A stretch of 33,492 bases of DNA from positions 1-33,492 of the forward strand of contig JAOTWB010000026.1 in NCBI GenBank assembly GCA_029863125.1, written 5' to 3'. The translations under genes were made by a program, and so were the position numbers. A model generated the notes under the pieces. The model was not told where the DNA came from. It did no database searches and worked only from the letters and a program-made list of their open reading frames with translations. This DNA comes from Gammaproteobacteria bacterium (GTDB taxonomy: Bacteria; Pseudomonadota; Gammaproteobacteria; Steroidobacterales; Woeseiaceae). Below, one piece after another: positions 8,218 through 15,918 of this stretch. Every line of letters starts with the position of its first letter. Positions within the stretch are counted from its first letter, which is position 1.

Positions 8218-8991
8218 TTATTCGCGAATACCGATGCCATGACGCATAAGGTACATGCAGCCGGTGAAAAGGACGACGATGAACACGAACAGTATTGCAT
8301 AGGCATGGCTGATACTGATGTCCGAGGTACCGAGGATGCCGTAGCGAAACGCGTTGACCATATAAAGGATCGGATTAGCTTTCGACACGTTTTGCCAAAA
8401 CTCCGGCAGCAACGATATCGAATAGAAAACGCCGCCAAGGTAAGTCAGCGGCGTCAGAACGAATGTCGGGACGATTGAAATATCATCGAACTTCTTCGCG
8501 AAAACGGCGTTGATGAAGCCGGCCAGCGAAAATACGATTGATGACAGCAGCACAATCGAAATCATGATCAGCGGATGAGCGACGGTCAGTCGTGTGAAGA
8601 ACAGCGCAATAATCGTGACCAGCAGGCCCACGAGCAGCCCGCGCAACACGCCACCCGCGACGTGGCCGATGATAATCGTCGCGTACGACATAGGCGCCAC
8701 TAGCATTTCCTCGATATGACGGCCGAATTTGGCGCCGAAAAACGACGAGACCACGTTGCCGTATGAGTTCGTAATGACCGACATCATGATGAGACCGGGT
8801 GCAATGTACTGCATATAATCGAACCCATCCATGCTACCGATGCGCCTACCGATCAGGTTGCCGAAGATTATGAAGTACAGCGTCATCGTGATAGCGGGGG
8901 GCACGATTGTTTGCACCCAGATACGCATTACCCGGACGATTTCCTTGCGAATGATGGTTTTTGCGGCAACGAGGTTTAGCCGGATGTTCAT
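8218..8991 (-). CDS. yadH: ABC-2 type transporter permease (YadH-like)
   Basis: Membrane subunit of an ABC-2 exporter, 257 aa, with six predicted hydrophobic segments and the family block ISLLPEFWQNVSKANPILYMVNAFRYG typical of YadH/NodJ-like permeases (quoted only in part by homology: LPEFW...NPILYMVNAFRYG). The N-terminus (KTIIRKEIVRVMRIWVQTIV) is the amphipathic interface that contacts the ATPase. The start ATG overlaps the stop of the ATPase gene by four bases (ATGA), which implies translational coupling and a fixed ATPase-permease pair. The substrate of YadGH is not established and nothing here reveals it. Confidence 0.92.
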   Translation of the reverse strand: MNIRLNLVAAKTIIRKEIVRVMRIWVQTIVPPAITMTLYFIIFGNLIGRRIGSMDGFDYMQYIAPGLIMMSVITNSYGNVVSSFFGAKFGRHIEEMLVAPMSYATIIIGHVAGGVLRGLLVGLLVTIIALFFTRLTVAHPLIMISIVLLSSIVFSLAGFINAVFAKKFDDISIVPTFVLTPLTYLGGVFYSISLLPEFWQNVSKANPILYMVNAFRYGILGTSDISISHAYAILFVFIVVLFTGCMYLMRHGIGIRE

Positions 8992-9917
8992 TCGCCTGAC
9001 CCTGGCTGCTTGCTTTCAACGAGGCGCATGAACAGTTCTTCGAGCCGGTTCGCTTTGTTGCGCAGACTGGATACATGAATGTTATGAGCGTTCAGCTGTA
9101 CGAACAGGTCGTTGAGATCGCTCCCAGGGCCTTTCTCGACTTCCAGCTCGCGATCACCGCGGAGTTGTGTCTTAAACCCGTCGAGGTCCGGCGCCTCGTG
9201 CAACTCCCCCGTGAGGCTGAGCATGAACACTTCGCGCTGCAGTTTTCTGAGTACGTCACTCATCCTCGCGTCTTCGATAATCGTACCGTCATCAATGATG
9301 GCGATATGCCGGCACAAGGATTCTGCCTCCTCGAGGTAGTGCGTTGTCAGGATGATTGTTGTACCGGCTTCATTGATCTGCTGCATGAACGCCCACATCG
9401 AGCGTCGAATTTCGATATCGACTCCGGCCGTCGGCTCGTCGAGAATCAGCAGCCTGGGCTCATGTACGAGCGCGCGGGCAATCATCAGTCGCCGTTTCAT
9501 CCCGCCCGAAAGGCTTCGCGCAGCATCCTCGCGTCGGTCCCACAGTCTCAACGCCCGCAGGTATTTCTCGACGCGCTGCTTCGCCAATTTTCCGTGCAGG
9601 CCGTAATAGCCGGCCTGATTCGAGACGATATTGCCCACCGATTCCCAGAGGTTCAGATTCACTTCCTGCGGAACGATGCCAATGCAGGCTTTGGCGGCCT
9701 CGAGTTCCGTATCGATGCTGTGGCCGAAAACTTCGACCTGTCCGCCGCTTTTATTGACGAGTGAACTGACGATACCGATAGCCGTCGTCTTTCCCGCGCC
9801 ATTTGGACCCAACAGCGCGTAAAAATCGCCGCGTTCCACGGACAGGTTGATGCCCTTCAGCGCCTGGTTGCCGTTGCTGTAAGTTTTTGTAAGGTTTGTT
9901 ATCGATAGCGCCTTCAT
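8988..9917 (-). CDS. yadG: ABC transporter ATP-binding protein (YadG-like)
   Basis: ATPase of the exporter formed with the following permease, 309 aa. Walker A is GPNGAGKTT near residue 38, the Q-loop is IVPQEVNLN, the ABC signature is SLSGGMKRR, Walker B is LLILDEPTAGVD and the switch His is in TTHYLEEAE. The ~75 residues after the nucleotide-binding domain form the C-terminal extension typical of YadG/CcmA-like ATPases. It lies 34 bases downstream of an unknown gene in the same orientation, so the unit may read unknown - yadG - yadH - SRAP. Confidence 0.93.
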   Translation of the reverse strand: MKALSITNLTKTYSNGNQALKGINLSVERGDFYALLGPNGAGKTTAIGIVSSLVNKSGGQVEVFGHSIDTELEAAKACIGIVPQEVNLNLWESVGNIVSNQAGYYGLHGKLAKQRVEKYLRALRLWDRREDAARSLSGGMKRRLMIARALVHEPRLLILDEPTAGVDIEIRRSMWAFMQQINEAGTTIILTTHYLEEAESLCRHIAIIDDGTIIEDARMSDVLRKLQREVFMLSLTGELHEAPDLDGFKTQLRGDRELEVEKGPGSDLNDLFVQLNAHNIHVSSLRNKANRLEELFMRLVESKQPGSGE

Positions 9918-9951
9918 GAGGTCGCGTATTGTAACCGTGCGCTCGCCGGCG

Positions 9952-10572
9952 TCACACCTTCTTGTCGCGGATCCTGCAGGCAGCCGCCGACAGTCTGCCG
10001 TAATTCGGCTCGGGCGTACGCGTCAGCATCGACTGCAGCGCGGAATGATGCGACGCAAGTCGGGTCTGGCGCTGCGTACTGATGCCGTTTTGCAGCAGGC
10101 GGCGCCACACCGTGTCATTGTCTGCAAAGCGCATACGGAGCAGGTCTGGGCGTGTCGCGGCTTTTTGCAGGAAACTGACCAGCGTTAGTCCGCCGACGCG
10201 CTCACACCAGCTCACGGGTGCCCCGCTCACGACTCGTGCCGCATAGGGATTGCGGCGCACGAGCTGCCATAGAAAACTCAGTCCGGCCACCTGTAGTTCC
10301 CGGAAATGCTCGTCCAGTGGATCGCCCGAATCGATCAGGTCGATCTGCGGGTCGTCTGCAAGGAGCCGCTGCCAGTAGTCGTTGTCCCGTTCGCGAAACG
10401 AGAACAACAGAAACGGAGCGCCGGCAAGCCGGGACAGCTGCGAATCCGTCAGGCGCCTGTCGGCAATACCGTCAATTCCATTGACTGCAGAAGCTGAAAT
10501 CGCCCTGAGGAACAGCCGGTTCAGCGCATGGATGTTGACAAGATCGTCCGCCGTCGGCCCCTGGTATTCCAT
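9952..10572 (-). CDS. Protein of unknown function, 206 aa
   Basis: I do not recognise the family. The protein is soluble in appearance, with no signal peptide or membrane segment. It is rich in Leu, Arg and Asp, with many Arg-Leu helical stretches, and the Cys residues are few and isolated. It starts MEYQGPTADDLVNIHALNRL, and the C-terminus is basic (CRIRDKKV). It is divergent from the FlhC-like regulator gene, which commonly indicates co-regulation, and it is followed after 34 bases by yadG. The start ATG is preceded by a run of nine G (bases 10576-10584 on this strand), three bases away. That tract occupies the ribosome-binding-site position, so translation could be sensitive to changes in its length. 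Coding potential is supported by the length and codon use similar to its neighbours. Confidence 0.75.
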   Translation of the reverse strand: MEYQGPTADDLVNIHALNRLFLRAISASAVNGIDGIADRRLTDSQLSRLAGAPFLLFSFRERDNDYWQRLLADDPQIDLIDSGDPLDEHFRELQVAGLSFLWQLVRRNPYAARVVSGAPVSWCERVGGLTLVSFLQKAATRPDLLRMRFADNDTVWRRLLQNGISTQRQTRLASHHSALQSMLTRTPEPNYGRLSAAACRIRDKKV

Positions 10573-10575
10573 GTA

Positions 10576-10584
10576 CCCCCCCCC
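10576..10584 (-). repeat. G9 homopolymer tract at the ribosome-binding site
   Basis: Nine consecutive C on the plus strand, that is nine G immediately upstream of the ATG of the 206-aa gene. No other Shine-Dalgarno-like purine stretch precedes this start. Homopolymer tracts of this length are slippage-prone in bacteria. Confidence 0.8.
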
Positions 10585-10630
10585 AATCGGACGCGTTTCT
10601 CGCCCATACCTGTAATTTCTATATTTCGGA

Positions 10631-10680
10631 CTAGCCGACCATTTATGGATACTATAGGCTAGCCGTATACCATATATGGT
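10631..10680. promoter_or_regulatory. Tandem operator-like palindromes in the divergent control region
   Basis: Two related copies of CTAGCCG followed by CCATNTATGG: copy 1 has CTAGCCG at 10631-10637 and CCATTTATGG at 10639-10648; copy 2 has CTAGCCG at 10659-10665 and CCATATATGG at 10670-10679. ACCATATATGGT at 10669-10680 is a perfect 12-bp palindrome and GGCTAGCC at 10657-10664 a perfect 8-bp one. The CCATNTATGG cores are 31 bp apart, about three helical turns, so bound proteins would lie on one face of the DNA. The element sits between two divergent genes, 26 bases before the FlhC-like start, so regulation of one or both is likely. The binding protein is unknown; the FlhC-like product is a candidate by proximity. 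Confidence 0.6.
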
Positions 10681-10705
10681 CTGTTTCTAGCAAAAAAAGC
10701 CAACA

Positions 10706-11287
10706 ATGCGACTCAGCGACGACCGATACTCGGGAGAACGCAGCCAGTTCGAGCTGGCGCTAAGGATGATCCGGCACGAAGCCCGCACCCGCACCATTCG
10801 AGAGTGCACGGGTCTGTCCGACGACCGGATCCGGAAACTGTACACAACTTATTTTCGCAACAGCGGAAACCTGACCGTGAAGCGGCGGCGCGGCAAATCG
10901 CCGCGGCAGGTAACGCGCTACGTCAAGAACCCCGAAAACCAGAACCAGGCGACGACGCTCGTGGCACTGTTTTACGCCGGGATGCTGATCCGCATCGACC
11001 GCGAGCATCGCGTACACGCTTGCTGGCCTCGTCCGGACGTCGAGTTCGGCCACCGCCTTTGCCGGGCGTACGAAACCTATCTGTTGCTCCATGAAAACGC
11101 GAAGCTCAGCTTCGAATGGGCCTGGAACCTGTTGCAGTGTATTTCGTACAACGACGAGCTTTACCTTGCCCACTGTCGCGGATGCGAAGCCCGCTACGTG
11201 CAGGACGCCTACGCGCTGGATTACAGAACATGTCCGGCCTGTTGCATGGACCTCCCGGGCGGATCTCGCCGGCGAAAGTCGGGCTGA
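10706..11287 (+). CDS. FlhC-like transcriptional regulator
   Basis: 193-aa protein resembling FlhC, the DNA-binding and zinc-binding subunit of the flagellar master activator FlhD4C2. The N-terminal part (RTRTIRECTGLSDDRIRKLY, ~28-46) matches the FlhC region where short helices recognise DNA. The middle has the ALFYAGMLIRI and LCRAYETYLLL helices. The C-terminus carries two CxxC pairs (Cys157/160 and Cys176/179), the zinc site of FlhC, then a basic tail (GSRRRKSG). No flhD or flagellar gene is in the window, so this is a solo FlhC-family member and its target is not shown by context. The ribosome-binding site is weak. A tandem palindromic element lies just upstream. Confidence 0.78.
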   Translation: MRLSDDRYSGERSQFELALRMIRHEARTRTIRECTGLSDDRIRKLYTTYFRNSGNLTVKRRRGKSPRQVTRYVKNPENQNQATTLVALFYAGMLIRIDREHRVHACWPRPDVEFGHRLCRAYETYLLLHENAKLSFEWAWNLLQCISYNDELYLAHCRGCEARYVQDAYALDYRTCPACCMDLPGGSRRRKSG

Positions 11288-11388
11288 CGGCTGTTTGAAG
11301 CCCGACTGGAAGCACTTTTCCGGTACAATCGGCGCCGTGCGGCGCTGCCGCAATAAAACAAGAAGTGCAATCAAGGGAGTCAAAACCA

Positions 11389-11775
11389 ATGTTAAATGAG
11401 TTCAAAGCATTTGCAATGCGTGGCAATGTCGTTGACATGGCCGTCGGTATCGTTATCGGTGGCGCATTTGGCAAAATCGTCTCGTCGCTGGTCGCGGACG
11501 TAATCATGCCGCCGATCGGCATGATCATGGGTGGCGTGGATTTCAGTGAACTGGCAATCGCCCTTGGCGAGGGCGAGGGCGCCGCGTCGATCAACTACGG
11601 CATGTTTATCAATACCGTGCTGGATTTCGTCATCATCGCATTCGCGATATTCATGGTGATCAAGGGAATCAACTCCATGAAGAAAAAGGAAGAGGAACAG
11701 CCCGCGGAGCCGCCGAAACCATCGGCCGAAGAAAAGCTGCTGACCGAAATACGCGATCTGCTTTCAAAACAGTAG
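11389..11775 (+). CDS. mscL: Large-conductance mechanosensitive channel MscL
   Basis: Homopentameric inner-membrane channel that opens under membrane tension to release solutes during hypo-osmotic shock. The 128-aa length, the start [20 protein letters not shown], the pore helix [23 protein letters not shown], the second membrane helix ([20 protein letters not shown]) and the charged C-terminal bundle ([18 protein letters not shown]) are all typical. AGGGAG at 11374-11379 is a good ribosome-binding site for the ATG at 11389. The gene appears to be independently transcribed; TACAAT at 11324-11329 is a possible -10 element. Confidence 0.96.
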   Translation: MLNEFKAFAMRGNVVDMAVGIVIGGAFGKIVSSLVADVIMPPIGMIMGGVDFSELAIALGEGEGAASINYGMFINTVLDFVIIAFAIFMVIKGINSMKKKEEEQPAEPPKPSAEEKLLTEIRDLLSKQ

Positions 11776-11796
11776 GTCCGCAACGCGCAGCAAGCA

Positions 11797-12690
11797 TTGG
11801 AGAATTACAACGTTTTTGCGGGCGCGTTTGTCGATCGTAGCGGCGAGCGCCGCAAAGACCCGGACTGGCTGAGCGATGCCGTCGCCAGCGAGGATGCTCG
11901 CTTCGTTCCCGTGTGGGGCGATCTCTGCCTGATTGGCGGAGATCCGCCGCACGCGGTGCGGCTCAAACGTCCTCAGATCGAGCCGTATATTGACGAACAC
12001 AACCTGATATTTCTCGGCCTGTTCCGAAACAAGCCTGCTTTCGCAATTGCGATCGACGGCCAACAGCAGCAGCCGTTCGCAGAATTCGGAACATTCGAAA
12101 ACCTGCGTTTTTTGGGCACGCGGCTGCCGCTGGACGAAGCCAATCTCGTCGCACATGCTCGCGCCCTCGTAGTCTGGCATGCCTCGCAGTCGTATTGCCC
12201 TATCTGCGGTTCCGCTGCCCTGCCTGAGGCCGGCGGCAATACGCAGCGTTGCGTGAACGCGGACTGCGGCAAGGAAATATTTCCGCGTACAGATCCCGCA
12301 ATCATTGTCCTCGTGCATGACGAAGAACGGTGCCTGCTCGGCCGTCAGCCAGGCTGGCCGAAGGACCGTTACTCGACGATCGCGGGATTCGTCGAGCCCG
12401 GCGAAAGCGTGGAAGACTCGGTGCGTCGTGAGGTCTTCGAAGAAACCAATATTCGCGTCGGTGCCGTGCGCTATCACAGCTCTCAGCCCTGGCCGTTTCC
12501 CTCGGCACTGATGCTCGGTTTCATGGCCGAGGCAACCTCTACCGACATCGTCCTGAATGATAGGGAACTCGAAGACGCGCAGTGGTTTACGCGTGAAGAC
12601 CTCCGCTCGGATTTTCCCAAGCTGCCGTTTCGGATCTCGATCGCGAGGCGACTCGTCGAGGACTGGATCATGCTCGGCAGCGCTGATTGA
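11797..12690 (+). CDS. nudC: NADH pyrophosphatase / NAD-cap hydrolase NudC
   Basis: Nudix hydrolase that splits NAD(H) to NMN(H) and AMP and removes NAD caps from RNA. The 297-aa protein has the N-terminal NudC domain, a four-Cys zinc ribbon starting CPICGSAALPE near residue 135 and ending CVNADCGKE, then the NADH-specific RTDPAIIV. The Nudix box is GFVEPGESVEDSVRREVFEE and the family-specific signature is SQPWPFPS. The start is TTG at 11797; there is no ATG that keeps the N-terminal domain intact. It follows mscL by 21 bases, and its stop overlaps the start region of the next gene. Confidence 0.95.
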   Translation: MENYNVFAGAFVDRSGERRKDPDWLSDAVASEDARFVPVWGDLCLIGGDPPHAVRLKRPQIEPYIDEHNLIFLGLFRNKPAFAIAIDGQQQQPFAEFGTFENLRFLGTRLPLDEANLVAHARALVVWHASQSYCPICGSAALPEAGGNTQRCVNADCGKEIFPRTDPAIIVLVHDEERCLLGRQPGWPKDRYSTIAGFVEPGESVEDSVRREVFEETNIRVGAVRYHSSQPWPFPSALMLGFMAEATSTDIVLNDRELEDAQWFTREDLRSDFPKLPFRISIARRLVEDWIMLGSAD

Positions 12691-12692
12691 TC

Positions 12693-13454
12693 GTGTGCCT
12701 CGTTGTACTGGCGGTCGGGCAAAGCCAAGAGTATCCGTTGATCCTCGCGGGGAACCGCGACGAGTTCCATGCGCGACCGACGCAAAAAGCCCACTGGTGG
12801 TCCGACAAGCCGAACATCGTCGGCGGGCGAGACCTGCAGGCCGGCGGCACCTGGCTGGCCCTGCATCGCGACGGGCGCTATGCCGCGGTAACGAATTTCA
12901 GGGACGCCGAGCCCGTGTCACCGGGATTCCGATCACGCGGTCACCTTGTCACGGAATTCCTCGAAAGCGACCAGCCGCCGCTTCGATATCTCGAAGCGAT
13001 CGACGGTACGGCGTACGCGGGATTCAATCTGATCGTCGGCGACATAAATAATGCCGCGTTTCTTTCGAATCGAGACGGCAGGCCCCGCTCTTTGCCGGCC
13101 GGGCTTTACGGCCTCAGCAACGAACTGCTCGACGGACCCTGGGACAAAGTCAGGCGCAGCAAGGAGGCATTGGCCGAGTTGCTGGCTCGAAATACCGCCA
13201 ACGAAACCACGCTGCTGCGCTTGCTCGACGATCGCCGCAAGGGGCCGATCGAGGAAGTCGACTCGAGTAGCCTCGGCTTTGCGAAGGCACACGCTATTAC
13301 CGCGCCTTTCATCGTAATGCCCGATTACGGCACTCGCTGTTCGACCGTCGTGCTTGCCGACAGCTCGGGCAAATGGCGAATGGTCGAACGGCGTTTCGAT
13401 CCACACGGCATGTCGACCGGCGATTCCCGATTTACGTTTGCGACTCGGCCTTGA
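12693..13454 (+). CDS. NRDE/TANGO2 family protein
   Basis: Member of the TANGO2 (DUF833) family, named NRDE for its AGNRDEFHARP motif, visible near residue 20. With the GTG start at 12693 the product begins MCLVVLAVGQ, placing Cys at position 2, the conserved position in this Ntn-hydrolase-like fold. A TTG at 12687 overlapping the nudC stop would add two residues and lose that feature. VGGRDLQAGGTWLALHRDGR and AAVTNFRD are further family blocks. Proposed roles elsewhere concern heme trafficking and lipid or acyl-CoA metabolism; the bacterial function is not settled. The 253-aa gene is coupled to nudC, and its 3' end overlaps the convergent esterase gene by 23 bases. Confidence 0.9.
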   Translation: MCLVVLAVGQSQEYPLILAGNRDEFHARPTQKAHWWSDKPNIVGGRDLQAGGTWLALHRDGRYAAVTNFRDAEPVSPGFRSRGHLVTEFLESDQPPLRYLEAIDGTAYAGFNLIVGDINNAAFLSNRDGRPRSLPAGLYGLSNELLDGPWDKVRRSKEALAELLARNTANETTLLRLLDDRRKGPIEEVDSSSLGFAKAHAITAPFIVMPDYGTRCSTVVLADSSGKWRMVERRFDPHGMSTGDSRFTFATRP

Positions 13455-14115
13455 CGGCCGCAAAGACGGATATCAGCCAAGCTCGAATATCGTCGATTTC
13501 CTGCGCACATACGGCGTGCGCCATCGGATAGTCGCGCCACTCGACGCTGAAGCCTGCTTCGACCAGTTTGTCCGCCGATGCGCGGCCCCACTGCATGGGC
13601 AGCATCGGGTCGAAACTACCGTGCGCCATGAATACCGGCACGTCGCGGTGTCCGGCGCTGGCGGCGAGTTCGCCGGGCAGTGCGATATACGTCGAAAGTG
13701 CCATCAGCCCGCCGAGCCGGCGCTTTGCGTGCAGCACGGCATTGATGGCGATGGCTCCACCCTGTGAGAAGCCGGCAACGACGATCCTGTTTGCGTCGAC
13801 GCCGCGTTCGATCTCTCGGTTTATCAGGGCTTCCAGTTGCGCGGTGCTCTCACGCACCCCCTGCGCGTCAGCCCGACCCTCTGAATCGAGACTCAGGATG
13901 TCATACCAGGCGCGCATCGACATGCCGCCGTTGATTGTGACAGGACGCGGCGGAGCATGCGGAAAGACGAAACGCAGCGGCAGGTCGCGAGGCAGCCGCA
14001 GCTCGGGCACGATGGCTTCGAAGTCGTGTCCGTCGGCACCTAGGCCGTGCAGCCAGATGACGCTGCCAACCGGATTCTCGCCTGTTGTGACCTCGACGGT
14101 CTCGGGTAGAAGCAT
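13432..14115 (-). CDS. Carboxylesterase, phospholipase/carboxylesterase family
   Basis: Cytoplasmic serine hydrolase of the alpha/beta fold, 227 aa, close to the EstB/YpfH/acyl-protein-thioesterase-like group. Visible elements: oxyanion region WLHGLGADGHDF, FPHAPPRPVTINGG, MRAWYDI, nucleophile Ser117 in GFSQGG, Asp169 in HGSFDPMLP and His200 in DYPMAHAVC, a complete triad. Likely substrates are short-chain esters; the physiological one is unknown. The gene is divergent from argR, with 114 bases between the two start codons, and convergent with the TANGO2 gene. Confidence 0.93.
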   Translation of the reverse strand: MLLPETVEVTTGENPVGSVIWLHGLGADGHDFEAIVPELRLPRDLPLRFVFPHAPPRPVTINGGMSMRAWYDILSLDSEGRADAQGVRESTAQLEALINREIERGVDANRIVVAGFSQGGAIAINAVLHAKRRLGGLMALSTYIALPGELAASAGHRDVPVFMAHGSFDPMLPMQWGRASADKLVEAGFSVEWRDYPMAHAVCAQEIDDIRAWLISVFAAVKAESQT

Positions 14116-14187
14116 GTCGTTCCTCGGGAATTGCTGAAGCGGCGCAGTTTAGCGCAAAAGATCGGGCGAAAAAGGTGAGCCCGGGGC

Positions 14188-14216
14188 TTGACCTGTTATG
14201 CGCATGACTGTATAAA
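14188..14216 (+). promoter_or_regulatory. Sigma70-type promoter of the arginine operon
   Basis: TTGACC at 14188-14193 and TATAAA at 14211-14216 with a 17-bp spacer: five of six matches in each hexamer at optimal spacing. Transcription would begin near 14222-14224, only a few bases before the argR ATG at 14230. Confidence 0.75.
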
Positions 14217-14233
14217 TATGCGCATAATTATGC
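14198..14233. promoter_or_regulatory. ARG-box-like operators over the argR promoter
   Basis: GCATAATTATGC at 14222-14233 is a perfect 12-bp palindrome and matches the core of the ArgR box TGMATWWWWATKCA. A half-matching partner, GCATGACTGTAT at 14201-14212, lies 21 bp upstream, the usual box-to-box distance for an ArgR hexamer. ATGCGCAT also occurs twice, at 14198-14205 and 14218-14225. The sites cover the -10 element, transcription start and start codon, so ArgR autorepression is the natural reading. Confidence 0.6.
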
Positions 14234-14682
14234 CAAATTCGAGCAAAGACCAGGCACAGCGCCGTCATTCCATACGGCAACTGCTGCAGAAGGGCCCGGC
14301 CCGAACGCAGCAGTTTGTCGTGGATGCGCTGCTTGCAGCGGGGCTCGTCGCGACGCAATCGAGCGTCAGCCGCGACCTTCGAGAGCTCGGCGCCATCAAG
14401 ACGTCGAGAGGCTACGAGCTTCCCGGCGTGGATGAAACAGGCGAAAACCAGATCGCCGAGGTGGCTGCCCTGCTCCGCAAGATCAGCCCCGCAGGCCCGA
14501 ACCTGATCGTAATCCGCACGGCGATCGGTGCGGCACAGCGCGTCGCGCTCGCACTGGATCGCAGCGACTGGCCGGAGATGATCGGCAACATTGGCGGTGA
14601 CGACACCGTTTTTGTTGCGACCGATTCGGCCCTTGCACAAAAGCAACTGATTGCCCGTATCGAGCGTTCCGCTCGAATCTGA
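14230..14682 (+). CDS. argR: Arginine repressor ArgR
   Basis: Arginine-responsive hexameric DNA-binding repressor, 150 aa from the ATG at 14230. The winged helix-turn-helix includes TQSSVSRDLRELG (~42-54), and the C-terminal oligomerisation and arginine-binding domain includes NLIVIRTAIGAAQRVALALD and the ligand motif GDDT (123-126). An ATG at 14218 and an upstream start at 14188 are in frame, but both fall upstream of the predicted transcription start, so 14230 is preferred and the mRNA would be almost leaderless. argG follows after 18 bases; ArgR therefore heads the operon it presumably controls. Confidence 0.93.
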   Translation: MPNSSKDQAQRRHSIRQLLQKGPARTQQFVVDALLAAGLVATQSSVSRDLRELGAIKTSRGYELPGVDETGENQIAEVAALLRKISPAGPNLIVIRTAIGAAQRVALALDRSDWPEMIGNIGGDDTVFVATDSALAQKQLIARIERSARI

Positions 14683-14700
14683 AACTTCCCGGAGAAGCTC

Positions 14701-15918
14701 GTGGACCATTCCCCCATCATCTTGGCGTTTTCAGGCGGACTGGATACGTCGTTTTGCGTGCCCTGGCTAAAGGAGAACTACGGCCGCGACGTGATAACGG
14801 CGTGCGTCGATACGGGCGGCATCGATCAGGGAGCGGCAACCGCGCTCGAAGAACGTGCGCTCGCACTCGGCGCGGTCGAGCATGTGCTCATCGATGCCAA
14901 ACAGGATTTTTTCGACACCGTAATTCGCTACCTGATAGCCGGTAATGTTTTGCGCGGCCAGGCCTACCCGCTCTGCGTCGGCGCCGAACGTGGATTGCAG
15001 GCGGAGCGCCTCGCCAGGATCGCCAGCGAGCGCGGCGCCACGACGGTGGCCCATGGCTGCACGGCGGCGGGCAATGACCAGGTGCGTTTCGAAGTCGCGC
15101 TGCGGACACTAAACCCCGATCTCGTGTCGCTGGCGCCCGTGCGCGACAACAGCTGGGTGCGCGATGAACAGCTCGACTATCTCAGGAAGAACGGCCTGCC
15201 GCTGCCTGCACAGGGATCAGCCTATTCGATTAACCGCGGCCTTTGGGGAATCACGATCGGCGGCAAGGAGACGCTGACGTCGGACAACACGATTCCCGAG
15301 TCGGCGTGGGTACTTTCTGCGAACGCATTCAGCGAACCAAGAGAACTCTCCCGGCATACGCTCGAGTTCGAAGCCGGCGTGCCGGTCGCGCTCGATAACC
15401 AACTCCTGTCGCCTGTCGACCTCATCGAAAAACTCGAAATGCTTGCAGGAAGCTACGGCATCGGGCGCGGCATTCACCTGGGCGACACGGTGCTCGGCAC
15501 CAAAGGCCGCGTCGCATTTGAAGCGCCCGCCGCAATCACATTGATTACCGCGCACCGTGAGCTCGAAAAGCTGGTGCTCAGCGCACAGCAGGCGCGCCTG
15601 AAAGACAGCGTTGCGGCCGCGTATGGCGATCTCGTGCACGAGGGCAAGCAGCTGGATCTCGTCTGCGACGATATCGAGGCGCTGTTGACGTCTTCGCAAA
15701 AACGGGTCACGGGCACCGTCCGTTTCGCGCTGCGTCCCGGCCATCTGTTTATCGAAGGCGTAAGCTCGCCGCACTCCCTGCTCGCCGCAACCAAGGGTGT
15801 GTACGGCGAGTCTGCCGGCGAATGGACCGCAAGCGACGCCGTTGGTTACGCACGCATACTGTCTTTAACCGGCTCATTACAGACGCGTGCGGCACGGGCA
15901 GGCGGGGGCTCATCGTGA
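14701..15918 (+). CDS. argG: Argininosuccinate synthase
   Basis: Ligates citrulline and aspartate with ATP to argininosuccinate in the cytoplasm, the penultimate step of arginine synthesis. The GTG start has a strong ribosome-binding site (GGAGAAG). The 405-aa protein shows the PP-loop nucleotide motif AFSGGLDTS at the N-terminus, HGCTAAGNDQVRFE with the citrulline/aspartate-binding segment, and SINRGLWG. The length is normal for the family. The stop overlaps the GTG start of the next gene (GTGA), so the two are translationally coupled. Confidence 0.95.
   Translation: MDHSPIILAFSGGLDTSFCVPWLKENYGRDVITACVDTGGIDQGAATALEERALALGAVEHVLIDAKQDFFDTVIRYLIAGNVLRGQAYPLCVGAERGLQAERLARIASERGATTVAHGCTAAGNDQVRFEVALRTLNPDLVSLAPVRDNSWVRDEQLDYLRKNGLPLPAQGSAYSINRGLWGITIGGKETLTSDNTIPESAWVLSANAFSEPRELSRHTLEFEAGVPVALDNQLLSPVDLIEKLEMLAGSYGIGRGIHLGDTVLGTKGRVAFEAPAAITLITAHRELEKLVLSAQQARLKDSVAAAYGDLVHEGKQLDLVCDDIEALLTSSQKRVTGTVRFALRPGHLFIEGVSSPHSLLAATKGVYGESAGEWTASDAVGYARILSLTGSLQTRAARAGGGSS

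Noticed and set aside
10639..10679. CCATTTATGG and CCATATATGG as eukaryotic CArG boxes
   Set aside because: They match CC(A/T)6GG, but MADS-box factors are not expected in this bacterium; I treat them as a bacterial operator.
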